Below are positions 1 through 11,165 of a stretch of 64,000 bases of DNA, in pieces. The position numbers and the translations under genes were made by a program. Origin of the DNA: Sipunculus nudus (lineage: Eukaryota; Annelida; Sipuncula; Golfingiida; Sipunculidae); the NCBI GenBank assembly GCA_026874595.1, contig CM049314.1:50823812-50887811 (forward strand), written 5' to 3'. The notes below the pieces were generated by a model. That model saw nothing but the letters and a program-made list of their open reading frames with translations, searched no databases and was not told the origin of the DNA. The first letter of the stretch is position 1. Each line of letters begins with the position of its first letter.

Positions 1-68
1 ATGATTTAAAAAAAATCAATTTAAATAATCCTTTATTGATTTAATCCAACTTTTTTTTATCAACTCCG

Positions 69-1245
69 TTTGCGTGCAGTGATAAACACTCCAAGGACCC
101 TTGTGTCTGCTCCTGTTAAGCCCATTGGTAGCAATTCTTGGGCCCCATATACAGACCCCGCCTGTTACCCTCCATGGGCCCACATGTGTACACATGTTGG
201 CCCAACGTCCTAGCCAAGATTGGACCCGGGAGCAAAAAGTCACGGGTGCCCACGGGGTTAGCCCATATGGGGCCCATGGACATGTACCACAAGGGTCCCT
301 TGTTTGCATGTAGTGACAAACCACCCAAGGACCCATGTGTTTTCCCCTGTTTAGCCTATTGGTAGCCATTCGTGGGCCCCATATACAGACCCCGCCTGGT
401 ACCCTCCATGGGCTCACATGTGTACCCATGTTGGCCCCATGTCCTAGCCAACATTGGACCCGGGAGCAAAAAGTCACGGATGCCCACGGGGTTAGCCCAT
501 ATGGGGCCCATTGACATGTACCACAAGGGTCCCTTGTTTGCATGTAGCGACAAACCCACCAAGGACCCATGTGTCTGCCCCTGTTTAGCCCATTGGTAGC
601 CATTCGTGGGCCCCATATACAGGCCCCGCCTGGTACCCTCCATGGGCCCACATGTGTACCCATGTTGGCCCCACGTCCTAGCCAACATTGGACCCGGGAG
701 CGAAAAGTCACGGGTGCCCACGGGGTTAGCCCATATGGGGCCCATGGACATGTACCACAAGGGTCCCTTGTTTGCATGTAGTGACAAACCACCCAAGGAC
801 CCATGTGTTTTCCCCTGTTTAGCCTATTGGTAGCCATTCGTGGGCCCCATATACAGACCCCGCCTGGTACCCTCCATGGGCTCACATGTGTACCCATGTT
901 GGCCCCATGTCCTAGCCAACATTGGACCCGGGAGCAAAAAGTCACGGATGCCCACGGGGTTAGCCCATATGGGGCCCATTGACATGTACCACAAGGGTCC
1001 CTTGTTTGCATGTAGCGACAAACCCTCCAAGGACCCTTGTGTCTGCCCCTGTTTAGCCCATTAGTAGCCATTCGTGGGCCCCATATACAGGCCCCACCTG
1101 GTACCCTCCAAGGGCCCACATGTATACCCATGTTGGCCCCACGTCCTAGCCAACATTGGACCCGGGAGCAAAAAGTCACGGGTGCCCACTGGGTTAGCCC
1201 ATATGGGACCACATATTGGTCCCACATGGGTCCCTTGTTTGCATG
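69..1245. repeat. 234-bp satellite, about five tandem copies
   Basis: The marker string gggccccatatacag recurs at 140, 374, 608, 842 and 1076, exactly 234 bp apart. Copies 2 and 4 are almost identical and copies 3 and 5 resemble each other, so there is a 468-bp higher-order alternation. The unit is rich in short palindromes (GGGCCC, CCATGG, ACATGT). Because 234 is divisible by three and the unit has no stop in several frames, long open frames run through it on both strands; I regard these as by-products and not genes. Confidence 0.93.
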
Positions 1246-1249
1246 CTAT

Positions 1250-1648
1250 CTGGGTTGGTACCGTCTCGAAATATTTCTCACGCAGGCCCTGCTAAATCTT
1301 ACTCAAATCGTTAATATATTATCTAAAAAAAAATGAATGAAATATAGCTTTTCTGCTCAACATCAGTGAGTTTAATTAATCTTAATAATTTGATCGAATG
1401 GACACATTACCAATCGTCAGTGACTGTCATCCCTGACGCGAAGTAGGCCTAACTCTATGCAGGGACAAACCAGTAGAAACTGTGGCTTTGTAATTTGAAA
1501 CAATTTAACATTCGGGGGGGGGGAGCGTATATAGATCATAGCGCGACTGCCGACTGTCCTGGGGGGGGGGGGGGGTGGTGTCACCTCAGACTTTTTGCGG
1601 TCGTGACCCCCCCCCCCCCCATGCTAAAAACCTGCGCACGCCCTTGTT
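1250..1648. repeat. Dispersed repeat R1, left copy, with G and C homopolymer tracts
   Basis: About 400 bp that reappears in inverted orientation at 31675-32065, including the shared strings acgcaggccctgctaaat, gcgaagtaggcctaactc and tagaaactgtggctttgt. It contains runs of G (1515-1523, 1561-1575) and C (1607-1620) and ends in a GC-rich motif matching gggcgtgcgcagg in the partner. Probably a non-autonomous transposon; no target duplication was identified. Confidence 0.75.
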
Positions 1649-2755
1649 CCTAATTTTAAGTAATTTTTATGTATTTAAATAAAATCATAATGTATATTTC
1701 TAACATAATAAAATATAAATTAATTAAAGAAAAACTAAAAAAAATGTTGAAATATACATTCAAATGTAATACATTATATATCATATCGCAATGTAATATT
1801 ATTAAAAGGAATGTTATTGTAGAAATAAAATATAAAAGCATTTATAATTTCGTAATTTTATCTGAATAGTGTATTAATTTTGTTCCTTATTTAACAAAAA
1901 ATATAGAATATTATATCATATAAAAAATTAAGTATAACGTAATTAAAAACATTCATTTGTATTATGATAATTTTACATAATACTATTAAAATATTTTATG
2001 AAATACATAAATCTGAATATTAATGTACACACAAAGTATCAAACTGCCGCATCCTTGCAGTAACTGGTAAAACAGTAAGAAAAATCCATTAAGTTTTTTT
2101 TTATTAATAAAACTATTTTTTTATCCATTAGGGTGCTATATACAGTAATAATGAAACTAATTGTTTTATCCAAGAATTAGGGTGGTGTACATGGCACGCA
2201 TAACCCTCTCAGGCTTGCTAAATACTGATCACCAAAAGTATCAGGAAACATTTTTAGAACATTGCACAGACAATTTTTCTAATACATTAAGAAACACTTT
2301 CATTATATTTCGTTAATTTAAAAATAAATGTAAAACTGCAAAACTGTGAAAGATTAAAAAAAGACATATGCAAAATCATTTATAAAAAATTATAAAAGTA
2401 TCTTTAAATTTTAATTTTAGCTAAATCAAAATAATTTATGATGGAAGTAAATATTTCTATTACATTATAAGGAGAAAATGTTTTTTTTTATTTTTAATAT
2501 GTAACAGTTAAATGAAGTAGATATATCTTAATATATCTTCAGACATATATAGCATGATAACATATGAAAATATTCCAGAGAACATTTTTTTAAACAATTC
2601 AAAGCCACATACTGTTTTTGTAAACATTTAGGAACAGTGTCATAAAATGTTGTGCTAAATGGGGATCATCAGGCTTAGAAACGCGTGTGCTTTAAAGGTA
2701 ACGACATAAAATATTTTTAGATTGTAATCAATTACAACTAATTAAATAACAAGTG
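1649..2755. other. AT-rich stretch without recognised features
   Basis: Very AT-rich sequence with only chance short open frames. I see no repeat copy, splice-bounded exon or RNA gene here. Confidence 0.6.
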
Positions 2756-2763
2756 GTAAAGAG

Positions 2764-3564
2764 TAGTGGTGGGCCGATCATCGAGTTTTTTTGAAAGTCA
2801 GTCGGTTTGCTGCAACTTTCAAGCGCTCGATTACGAAAGGCAACTATCGATTACATCATACTCATGATTGTTTTTACCAGAATGTCTTTAAGTTATAGGC
2901 AAAATTACTCTTCCATTTTTTACAACATTCCGCGCTACATATAATGAGTTTGTGTTCCCAAATAACCTCCGTATATAACTGAGTATGACACACGCAGATA
3001 AGAGAACGGAGGACTTATTAAATCTATATGAACTGGCAGGGAGCTGCAAAAATTAGCGGAGAGTTTTCTAACGAGATGTTCATTGCAAAATATGGGCGGT
3101 ATGGAGTTAAATGCTCCATAATGCTCCAGGTCTATGCCAATTTTGCAAAATTATATGGGCCTTAATTTTTCTGACAGGCCTGTGAAACCAGTATACATGT
3201 CGGCAGTCATCATAATTGCTATAAAATGAAAGTCCTAATAATGAAGTTAAAATGATACGCGGGAGTAGCCTATTCATGAGGGCAAGAAAGTAGATGTCCT
3301 GGACTGTGGTTTAATTGATTACTATAATTAATTAAAATGAAACTTGTATAGCATATCTTAGTGATAAAAGGAAAATTTAACAAAGGCAAAAACTTCTTTT
3401 CGTAAGGTAAAATTACTAAGACATGCGGGCTGGGTTGAGAGAGTACAGTTTCACAGATAATTGCACATTTCTTTATATTTGTCTGAACCGATTAATAATC
3501 GATAATCGATCGGTTTGCCCAAACCGATGATCGATTATGAAAAAGGAACCGACTCCCACCACTA
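2764..3564. mobile_element. hAT-type MITE, 801 bp
   Basis: Ends are inverted: TAGTGGTGGGCCGATCATCG at the left, and CCCACCACTA at the right, which is the reverse complement of the first ten bases. Flanks are gtaaagag (2756-2763) and gtaaaggg (3565-3572), an 8-bp target duplication with 7 of 8 matching, as expected for hAT elements. Subterminal CGATTA/ATCGAT motifs are repeated near both ends. No transposase remains, so it is non-autonomous. Confidence 0.8.
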
Positions 3565-3572
3565 GTAAAGGG

Positions 3573-3985
3573 AGGAATCGCCACCTAAAATCTGTTCTGC
3601 CAGCTGTTACCCATTTAATTGGAGGAGATAAATAATCACATACATGAATGGATATATAAATAATCATATTAATATATACAATTTAATAATTTCACATATT
3701 AATCTATATTAACATATATCACTTTGTCATACATAACATACACTACATAATATGCTGCACAATGTTACATTCTATATTTAATCACTTTAAATGGTTTATA
3801 TAATATTTAAGGAATATTGATTAAAATATAATTTTATAATATACGATAATATATGATATAATTATATCGCCGTTGAATGAATATATAATTATATCATCAC
3901 ATAATGATATTTAACACATTGTGTATACATTTTATTATACCTATTATTATTATTATGTTATTTTATTTTGCATCATGTTTATATC
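3573..3985. other. AT-rich stretch without recognised features
   Basis: Low-complexity AT-rich DNA between a MITE and a tandem-core element. Nothing supportable as a gene. Confidence 0.6.
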
Positions 3986-4229
3986 TGTTAAAAAAACAAG
4001 TGACCCATGGGTCATGACGCTCAGCTGACTGGGAAGAGATTCGCAAAAGGAAATTTTATCATCAGAATGGTTGTATATACCCATTCAACTGAAGCATCAA
4101 ACAGATTAACCAACAGGCCAAGATTTAGTCTGTATTTATATATCTCAAAAATAGAGAAAAATGTGTAAACTTTTAAAACTAGAATACGGGTAACCGACAA
4201 GTGACTACAAGTATCTTCCAAAATCGGAT

Positions 4230-5130
4230 AGTGAGGCATGGATTGAGTGGCAAGGGGAAAAAGAGTGAGGTATGTTGCATATTAGCATGGATGTCTGCAG
4301 CCTAAATGTGTATGTAGGTTGTGCCACCTACCACAAATCAAGAAAGCTGTCCAAGTTGTATACACCTGCAAAATTTTAGGCAGAAAAGTCAAACCACTAC
4401 ATGTATATGAGCGATTTTTGCCCATGGCAGACAAACAGACAAACACTGTGCAAAAATCTTTGCAGGTAACCCCTTCAGTTTTGTGTATGATAAAGACCTG
4501 TGTGAGATCTAAACACATGCACAATTTTGGCCCAATCGGTCAAATGGTTCCTGAGATATGAGCTTGGATGTGTCCAGCGTTAACTAGAATGTAGGTGGCG
4601 CCACCTGTCATAAAATCAAGAAAGCTGTCCACGATGTATAAACCTGCAAAATTTTAGGCAGTTATGTCGAACCACTACAGAGAAATGAGTAATTTTAGGC
4701 CACGGCAGACTAACAGACAGACGCTGTGCAAACATTGTTACAGGTGGCGCCACCATTTTTTGTGTATGTTACAGAGCTATCAAAGGGCTACATTTGTATA
4801 AATTTTATTTCCTGATCGGTCAAACGGTTCCCGAGATATAAGCTTGGATGTCATCAGCGTGAACGTGAACGTAGGTGGCGCCACCTGTCATAAAATCAAG
4901 AAAGCTATCCTGGATGTATACACATGACGAATTTCAGGTGAATTAGTCAATTCACTGCAGAGATATGAGTGATTTTAACCCAAGGCAGATGAACAGATGG
5001 ACACTGTGCAAACATGGTTACAGATGGCGCCACCATTTTTTGTGTATGTTATAAAGCAATCCAAGGGCTACATTTGTATCAATTTTATTTCCTGATCGAT
5101 CAAACGGTTCCCGAGATATGAGGGTTTATG
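4230..5130 (+). repeat. About 280-bp tandem units with GGTGGCGCCACC dyads
   Basis: Three units. The dyad aggtggcgccacct occurs at 4593 and 4873 (280 bp apart), a second dyad lies at 4742 and 5022 (also 280 apart), and a degenerate one at about 4315. Each unit repeats phrases such as ataaaatcaagaaagc and gttcctgagatatgagctt. The same unit, reversed, forms the array at 30205-31150. Confidence 0.85.
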
Positions 5131-5339
5131 AGTGGAAACAGACCCACAAATGGACACTGGATAGAGAGGAAAGGTCAGAGGTCAATGCAAATTGGTTAGG
5201 CACCAGTTCACATGTGACCCGATAATATGTGTAAGTTTGGGAAAAATCGGTCCATTAGTCTCCGAGGAGCTCTCTGGAAACGAACGCCGCCACGGCGGAG
5301 GAACTCGGTCAAAAACATAGTATCCGCAAAATTTCGTTT

Positions 5340-7310
5340 TGGTGGATACAAAAATACAGGTGGCTCCACCAGTCTGCAGAAACTAATAAAAACACTTAAT
5401 GGTCAATATCCATGCAAAAAATCATGGTGATCTCTGCATTAGTTGTTCAGATACTTCAGTTTTTGTATCAAATTGTCCATTATTCTGAGGGATACTTCGG
5501 AGTCCTATAGCTTGAAGGATATGGGTAACAGAGACCTAATTTCAAGTTTCCACAGGCACCTTTCATGGGCCTCCTTGCATGACATGAATGAAGATTCTAG
5601 GTCCAGTTGTTGCGATTTGTACCCTGTTGACAGATAACCACATCTTTAAAGGTCTCAAAAAAAAAGAAAAAAATTCGTAAAAATTTGAAAAAAAAATAGA
5701 GGTGGCACACCCAGTCTGCAGAAACTGATGGAACAGCTCATGATCAATATGTATGCCGAAAATCATGACCATCAGATCAGTGTTGTAGTTATTGAAATAC
5801 TGCGGTTTTTGTATCAAATTTTCCATTATTCTGGGGGGGGGGTATTTTGGACCCTTACAGCTTAAAGAATATGGGTAACAGAGACCTAATTTCAAGTTTC
5901 CATGGAGACTTTTCATGGGTCTCCCTGTGTGTCAAGAATGAAGATTCTTGGTCCAGTTTTTATGATTTGTGCCCTGTTAACAGATGTTCATATCTTTAAA
6001 GGTTCTAAAAAATACAGAAAAATTTCGTAAAAAAAAACGAACAAATACAGGTGGTGCCACCAGTCTGCAGAAACTTATGAAACACTCCATAATCAATATC
6101 CATGCAAACAATTATGGTTATCTCTGCATTAGTTGTTCAGATACTTCAGCTTTTGTATCAAATTTTCCATTATTCTGAGCTGTACTTTGGAGTGCCATAG
6201 CTCAAAGGATATGGGTAACAGAGACCAAATTTCAGGTTTCCATGGAGACTTATCATGGGTCTCCCTGTGTGTCAAGAACGAAGATTCTAGGTCCAGTCGT
6301 TACGATTTGTACCCTGTTGACAGATAACTTCATCCTTAAAGGTCTCAAAAATTCCAGAGAAAACAATTCGTGAACACTGAAAAATACAGGTGGCGCCACC
6401 AGTCTGCACAAACTGATGAAACATCTCATGATCAATATGTATGTCGAAAATCATGACCATCAGTGATGTAGTTAATGAGATATTGAAGTTTTTGTATGAA
6501 ATTTTTGACTATTCTGGGGGGTAATTTTGGGCCCCATAGCTCGAAGGATATGGGTAACAGAGACCTAATTTCTGGTTTCCATGGAGACTTTTCATAGGTC
6601 TCTCAGTGTGTCGAAAATGAAGATTCTAGGTCCAGTCGTTACGATTTGTGCCACGCTAACAGATGACAGCATCCTGAAAGGTCTCAAAAATAGAGGAAAA
6701 AATCGTAAAAAATCAAACAGTACAGGTGGCGCCACCAGTCTGCAGGAACTGATCGAACATCTCATGATCAATATGTATGCCAAAAATGAAGACCATCAGT
6801 GATGTAGTTATTGAGATATTGAAGTTTTTGTATGAAATTTTTTACTATTCTGGGGGGTACTTTGGGGCCCCATAGCTCAAAGGATATGGGTAACAGAGAC
6901 CTAATTTCTGGTTTCCAAGGAGATTTTTCATGGACCTCTCAGTGTGTCAAGAAATAAGATTCTAAGTCCAGTCTTTATGATTTGTGCCTTGTTAACAGAT
7001 GTTCACATATTTAAAGGTCTCAAAAATAGAGAAAAAAATTCGTAAAAAATCGAAAAATACAGGTGGCGCCACCAGTCTGCAGGAAGTGATGTAACATCTC
7101 ATGATCAATATGTATGCCAAAAATCATGACCATCAGTCAAGTAGTTAATGAGATATTGAAGTTTTTGTATGAAATTTTTGACTTTTCTGGGGGGTACTTT
7201 GGGGCCACATAGCTCGAAGGATATGGGTAACAGAGACCTAATTTCTGGTTTCCAAGGAGATTTTTTATGGACCTCTCAGAATCCCAAGTTACAAGGTTCT
7301 AGGTCCAGCG
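5340..7310 (+). repeat. About 337-350-bp tandem units, six copies
   Basis: Each copy begins with a dyad of the form tacaggtggcgccaccagtc (about 5359, 5700, 6051, 6389, 6725, 7062; the first three are degenerate) and repeats atgggtaacagagaccta and aagattctaggtccag. The last copy runs into the microsatellite and hairpin tail. A solitary unit of the same family lies at 59299-59600. Confidence 0.88.
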
Positions 7311-7380
7311 GTTACGATTTGTGCCTGGTTAACGGACGGACAGACGGACAGACGGACGACGGACAAAGAGTGATCGCTAT

Positions 7381-7409
7381 AGCTCAGATGACTTTCAGTC
7401 ATCTGAGCT
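7381..7409 (+). other. 3' terminal hairpin of element A1
   Basis: agctcagatgact (7381-7393), loop ttc, agtcatctgagct (7397-7409): a perfect 13-bp stem, followed by an A run. Near-identical hairpins end elements at 18783-18811, 25888-25917, 57395-57420 and about 59595-59620. A hairpin just inside the 3' end is a hallmark of Helitron/Helentron-type elements. Confidence 0.8.
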
Positions 7410-7559
7410 AAAAAACAAGGCCTACAGGCCTAATGCGAACCTGTGCAATGAGATTACACCAAGTATAATGCCTCAATGCTGGACCATTACTTTTCAAGAA
7501 CATGTGTAACATGTATATGAACAATGCAAGTACTAAACACTTAGTACAAGAAACAATTA

Positions 7560-8305
7560 AACTAGACCATCATAGGTCGAAAGATTGCCGGAAATAGAAA
7601 ATTAAAGACAAACTTACAGACAGAACATATTGTCCGTTTTCTATCAATGGAATGACGCTCAGGACTATTGCTGAGAAGTTGTAGCCCGTAAAATGACATA
7701 TGAGACATTGGAACAAGCATGCAAAGCTGACAACAAAAGACGAACAGATAGACATACTGACAATGTGAGACAAGATTGCCACCAGATGACTTTACCTAGT
7801 TATTGAGAAGATTCAGAGGAAGAAAATAAGTTATAATTTATGTTATTGAGGTTTATAGTTTTGGAGATATGGCCAAATAATGATATATTGGGGAGGTTTG
7901 AGTGCAGCACCCCCTAGTGGCCTTATCCGAAACATGAAAAATCCGTTTCGAGATATTAGTGTATGACATAAGATGTAATAGTTTAAAAAGGGTTCTTTCA
8001 AAACTGTGGCCTGTAGAATGCTATACGTGAGACGCAAGACGAATCGGAGGACAACTGACAAACAGACAGACACATTGACAAAGGGACACAAGATGGAGAC
8101 CAGATGACCTAACGAAATTATGTAGAAGACTCACAGAAAGAAAATAAGCTACAATTTATGTAACTGAAGTTTATAGTTTTGAAGATATGACCAAAACATG
8201 ATATCTTGGGGAGGGTCGAGTTCAGCGCCCCCTAGCGATCATATCCGTAAAATGAAAAAATTTTTTTGATATATTAGTTTCCACAGGATTCCTTCAAAAG
8301 TGTGG
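7560..8305 (+). repeat. About 310-bp units of B1, left part, with CTCF-like motif
   Basis: Two units sharing gaggaagaaaataag-type phrases, tttatagttttggagatatg and a box ccccctag. The box occurs at 7905-7922 and 8223-8240 (318 bp apart). Its reverse complement, ggccactagggggtgctg in the first unit, closely resembles the animal CTCF consensus. The array continues to the right of the LTR element. Confidence 0.8.
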
Positions 8306-8309
8306 CCTG

Positions 8310-9047
8310 TGTTACGGTCCCTTTTCACACCAAACAACTCAGGCCGAACCGTAACACATATGCTCAGACACGTTCTCTTCAAATGAATACGTAACCAAAA
8401 TATGGGTGCAAAAACAGTGCTATATTCCTATATTACAATATTTACATTCGTACACAAATAATATAATAGTCAATACATAACGTAATTTATAACCAAGTCT
8501 CTGAAGAAAAACTGAGTCTCTAAATAACGAACTGCAACGAAATACTTAACTGAATCCGGTATACGAGAAACTGAAGTCCATCATCAACACATAGTTCGGG
8601 CACACACAAAACTTAAGTCCTGTATTAATCCATGTGGCACCAGAAAATATAAAGTCTCTCCTCTTCCTAAATAATAAAGTTCATGGCGTGGTTCATGGCA
8701 TTCCGTGGGCTTGGGGACCAAGAGCCCACGGTCACGGTCCCCGGGGAAAACAGTAACGTGGCGCAGCAAGATCCATAGTCCCGCCTCGTACTGCAGGCGA
8801 GTTCGTTTTATAGGCTTTCAACAATGGGTGGAAACCGCAGAAGTTTGTGGTTTTGCTTGAGAGAAACGATAGCGCCGTCAGAGCTGCAAAACCAGTACTG
8901 AATGGTCCCAGAATAGTGTTTATGTTTCTCAAAGCGCATCGCGTCAGTAATCACTGATAGCGGGGTGGATCCATAAGCGTGGAAACGGGGGCGGCCACAC
9001 CACTTCGTGGCGCCATCCTCCGATGTCCGGGTGACGTCCATGCAACA
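8310..9047 (-). repeat. 3' LTR of the Gmr1-like element
   Basis: 738 bp, + strand ends tgttacggtccc and gcaaca, so in element orientation TGTTGC...CGTAACA. It contains a TATA-like box (CTATAAAACG on the minus strand, about 8807-8820). About 11 base differences from the other LTR were seen by eye. Confidence 0.93.
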
Positions 9048-9062
9048 CCCCCACCCTTAAAA
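9048..9062 (-). other. Polypurine tract of the Gmr1-like element
   Basis: Minus strand aagggtggggg lies directly against the LTR start TGTTGC, as expected for the plus-strand primer of reverse transcription. It is 220 bp downstream of the RNase H stop. Confidence 0.75.
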
Positions 9063-9281
9063 GAAAGAAGGTAAGGAGAGCAAATCATTAGCACTGTATG
9101 ACGAGTATATGAGTAGTGTGACATCTTAAGCATTAGTTTATGCTTCTCACAGCTAATTAATTATCATCATCACAAATAGTATAATCAGCAATGTCTTAAT
9201 ACATGTAATATATGTAATACAACTCTTCCAAAGGACAGAACATATCCGAGGCTATAACAAGAGTCAATCATCAGATCAAAA

Positions 9282-10258
9282 TTAATGACGTCTTGATAAC
9301 GTATCAGCGATTATGTTATCGGAGCCCTTGATGTGTTTGATAACTAGGTTAAACTCTGACAGGGCTAGACTCCATCTCATTAATCTCTGATTATTATTCT
9401 TCATCTTATTAAGAAATGTTATGGGATTATGATCTGTATAAATAATTATATCATAAGGCGTAGAGCCCAAATATACTTCAAAGTGCTGTAACGCCATCAA
9501 TAGTGACAGAGTTTCCTTTTCAATAGTAGAATAATTCTTTTGATGAGGTAAAAATTTCTTTGAATAGTAGCAAACCGGATGACTTATGTTAAAGTCATCG
9601 TCTTGGATGAGCACAGCGCCTACACCGCAATGGCTGGCATCCGTCATGAGAGAAAACGGTTTATCAAAATTTGGAGCCTGTAATACAGGTGCACTTTGTA
9701 ATATAGCTTTGGCTCTTTCAAAAGCATTTTGACAGTTTTTATTCCAATGGAATTTTTTGTCCTTTTTCAATAGGTCCGTTAACGGATTTACAACTTCTGC
9801 AAAGTTCTGACAAAATTTCCTGTAATACCCAGTCATTCCTAAGAATCGCATTAGTTCCTTGCGATTAGTAGGAACTGGAAATTCTACGATAGCAGATACT
9901 TTACTGGCAATTGGTTTTACACAACCTTGACCTACTTCGTGCCCTAAATATGTTACAGTTGCACGACAAAAATCACTCTTGGCAAGATTAACTGTCAATC
10001 CTGCTTTTTTCAGTCTCTCAAAGAGTTCTACCAAACTTTGTTTATGACCTTCCCATATGTGATTGTATACAACAACATCATCAATATAGCAAGTACAGTT
10101 ATCTAAGCCAGATAATACACAATTCATAAGTCTCATGAAGCAGGCTGGCGCATTTTTCATTCCGAAGGGTATAACTTTGTACTGGAACAAACCGTTTGGC
10201 GTTACAAACGCAGATATTTGCTTAGCCCGTTCGGTAAGAGGTACCTGCCAATAACCTT
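9282..10258 (-). pseudogene. Reverse transcriptase C-terminal half plus RNase H
   Basis: Frame open from about 10258, first Met at 10190, stop at 9282. It carries the RT catalytic box YIDDVVVY and the thumb region (PVPTNRKELMRFLGMTGYYR), then a Ty3-type RNase H: MTDASHCGVGAVLI with catalytic Asp, ETLSLLMAL and YTDHNPITFL, ending in IKGSDNIIADTLSRRH. The coding region stops here; no integrase follows before the polypurine tract, which establishes RNase H as the last pol domain. It is separated from the upstream RT part by a one-base insertion in an A run near 10258, so this copy cannot make a complete pol protein unless the shift is a sequence error. Confidence 0.93.
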
Positions 10259-11109
10259 TTTAACAGATCTAACTTGCTAATATACGTAGCAGATCCAATC
10301 CTATCAATGCAATCTTCCACTCTGGGCAAAGGGTAAGTATCTGTTATTGTTACAGTGTTAACTTTTCGATAGTCTGTACAAAATCTGTAGGTCATATCAG
10401 GCTTCTTTATCAACAAACATGGGGAACTCCAGGCACTACTGCTGTTTTCAATAATATCATTCTCTATCATATACTTGATTTCATTCTTTATGGCTTGTAA
10501 CTTTTGGGGACCAGCTCTATATGGTGCCTGTTTAATAGGGGAAGCATCTCCTACGTCTACATCATGCTGTAGTACATTAGTTCTACTGGGGACATCAGGA
10601 AATAAAGAGTCATAATTTAGCAGGATTTCCTTCAACTCTGATAACTGATCGAAATCCAAATGTGACAATTTCCGATCTAAATTATTTAAAATATCAGAGT
10701 TGTTCAGTTTTACAGGATGTTCAGTTTTCTTCATGAGAACATCTTCGGCATTCTTTTCAGTTTCTTTAATGAGTACCAAATTTGTTTGGGGAGGACTAGA
10801 TTGACATGTTTCCGCTGATCTGTCATGATATTCTTTCAACATATTTATATGACAAAGTTGTTGCGACTTTCTACGATCAGGAGTATCAATCACATAATTC
10901 AAATCTGATTTCTTCTCAACAACTTTGTATGGTCCAGAGTATTTTGCTTGTAGGGGATGTCCTGGAATTGGGAATAATACCAGAACTTTATCACCAGGTT
11001 TAAATTCTCTTTTTGTCGTCTTTTTGTCATACCATACTTTCATTTTGTTTTGGGCTTTCTTTAAATGTTCTTGGGCGATTTCATTTGCCCTACTTAATTT
11101 CTCCTTGAA
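10222..11109 (-). pseudogene. Integrase C-terminal domain joined to RT N-terminal half
   Basis: First Met at 11043 in a frame open from 11109. The first 70 residues are a GPY/F-type integrase tail (KPGDKVLVLFP, AKYSGPYKVVEK, QLCHINMLKEYH). After a linker of about 90 residues comes the RT palm entry (APYRAGPQKLQAIKNEI, SSAWSSPCLLIKKPD, FCTDYRKVN, DTYPLPRVED, SKLDLLK). An in-frame TAA lies upstream at 11110-11112, and the frame is lost near 10258. A continuous run from integrase tail into RT is direct evidence that integrase lies upstream of RT in this element. Confidence 0.92.
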
Positions 11110-11165
11110 TTACTGAACATATTTTAACAAGCTACTTTGGCAACTGTTTTCCATCCAAGTGTCTT

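Larger units (their letters stand above)
3989..7414 (+). mobile_element. Tandem-core, hairpin-tailed element A1 (pearl/HINE-like)
   Basis: Head at 3994-4027 is acaagt followed by the palindrome gacccatgggtc and gctcagctgac. Two different tandem arrays follow (about 280-bp units at 4230-5130, then about 337-350-bp units at 5340-7310). The end is a gacgg/acagacgg microsatellite (7330-7365) and a perfect 13-bp hairpin (7381-7409) followed by A-rich DNA. The gctcagctga motif of the head is the inverse of the tcagctgagc motif seen in related tails, so the ends carry subterminal inverted repeats. This head-core-microsatellite-hairpin plan is known from bivalve pearl/CvE elements and Helentron-associated interspersed elements. 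No protein is encoded; mobilisation in trans by a Helentron is inference. Confidence 0.7.

Noticed and set aside
16-1227. 403-codon open frame on the minus strand as a tandem-repeat protein
   Set aside because: It is fully accounted for by a 234-bp satellite whose length is a multiple of three. Other frames on both strands are open over the same units, and there is no promoter, splice or codon-bias evidence.
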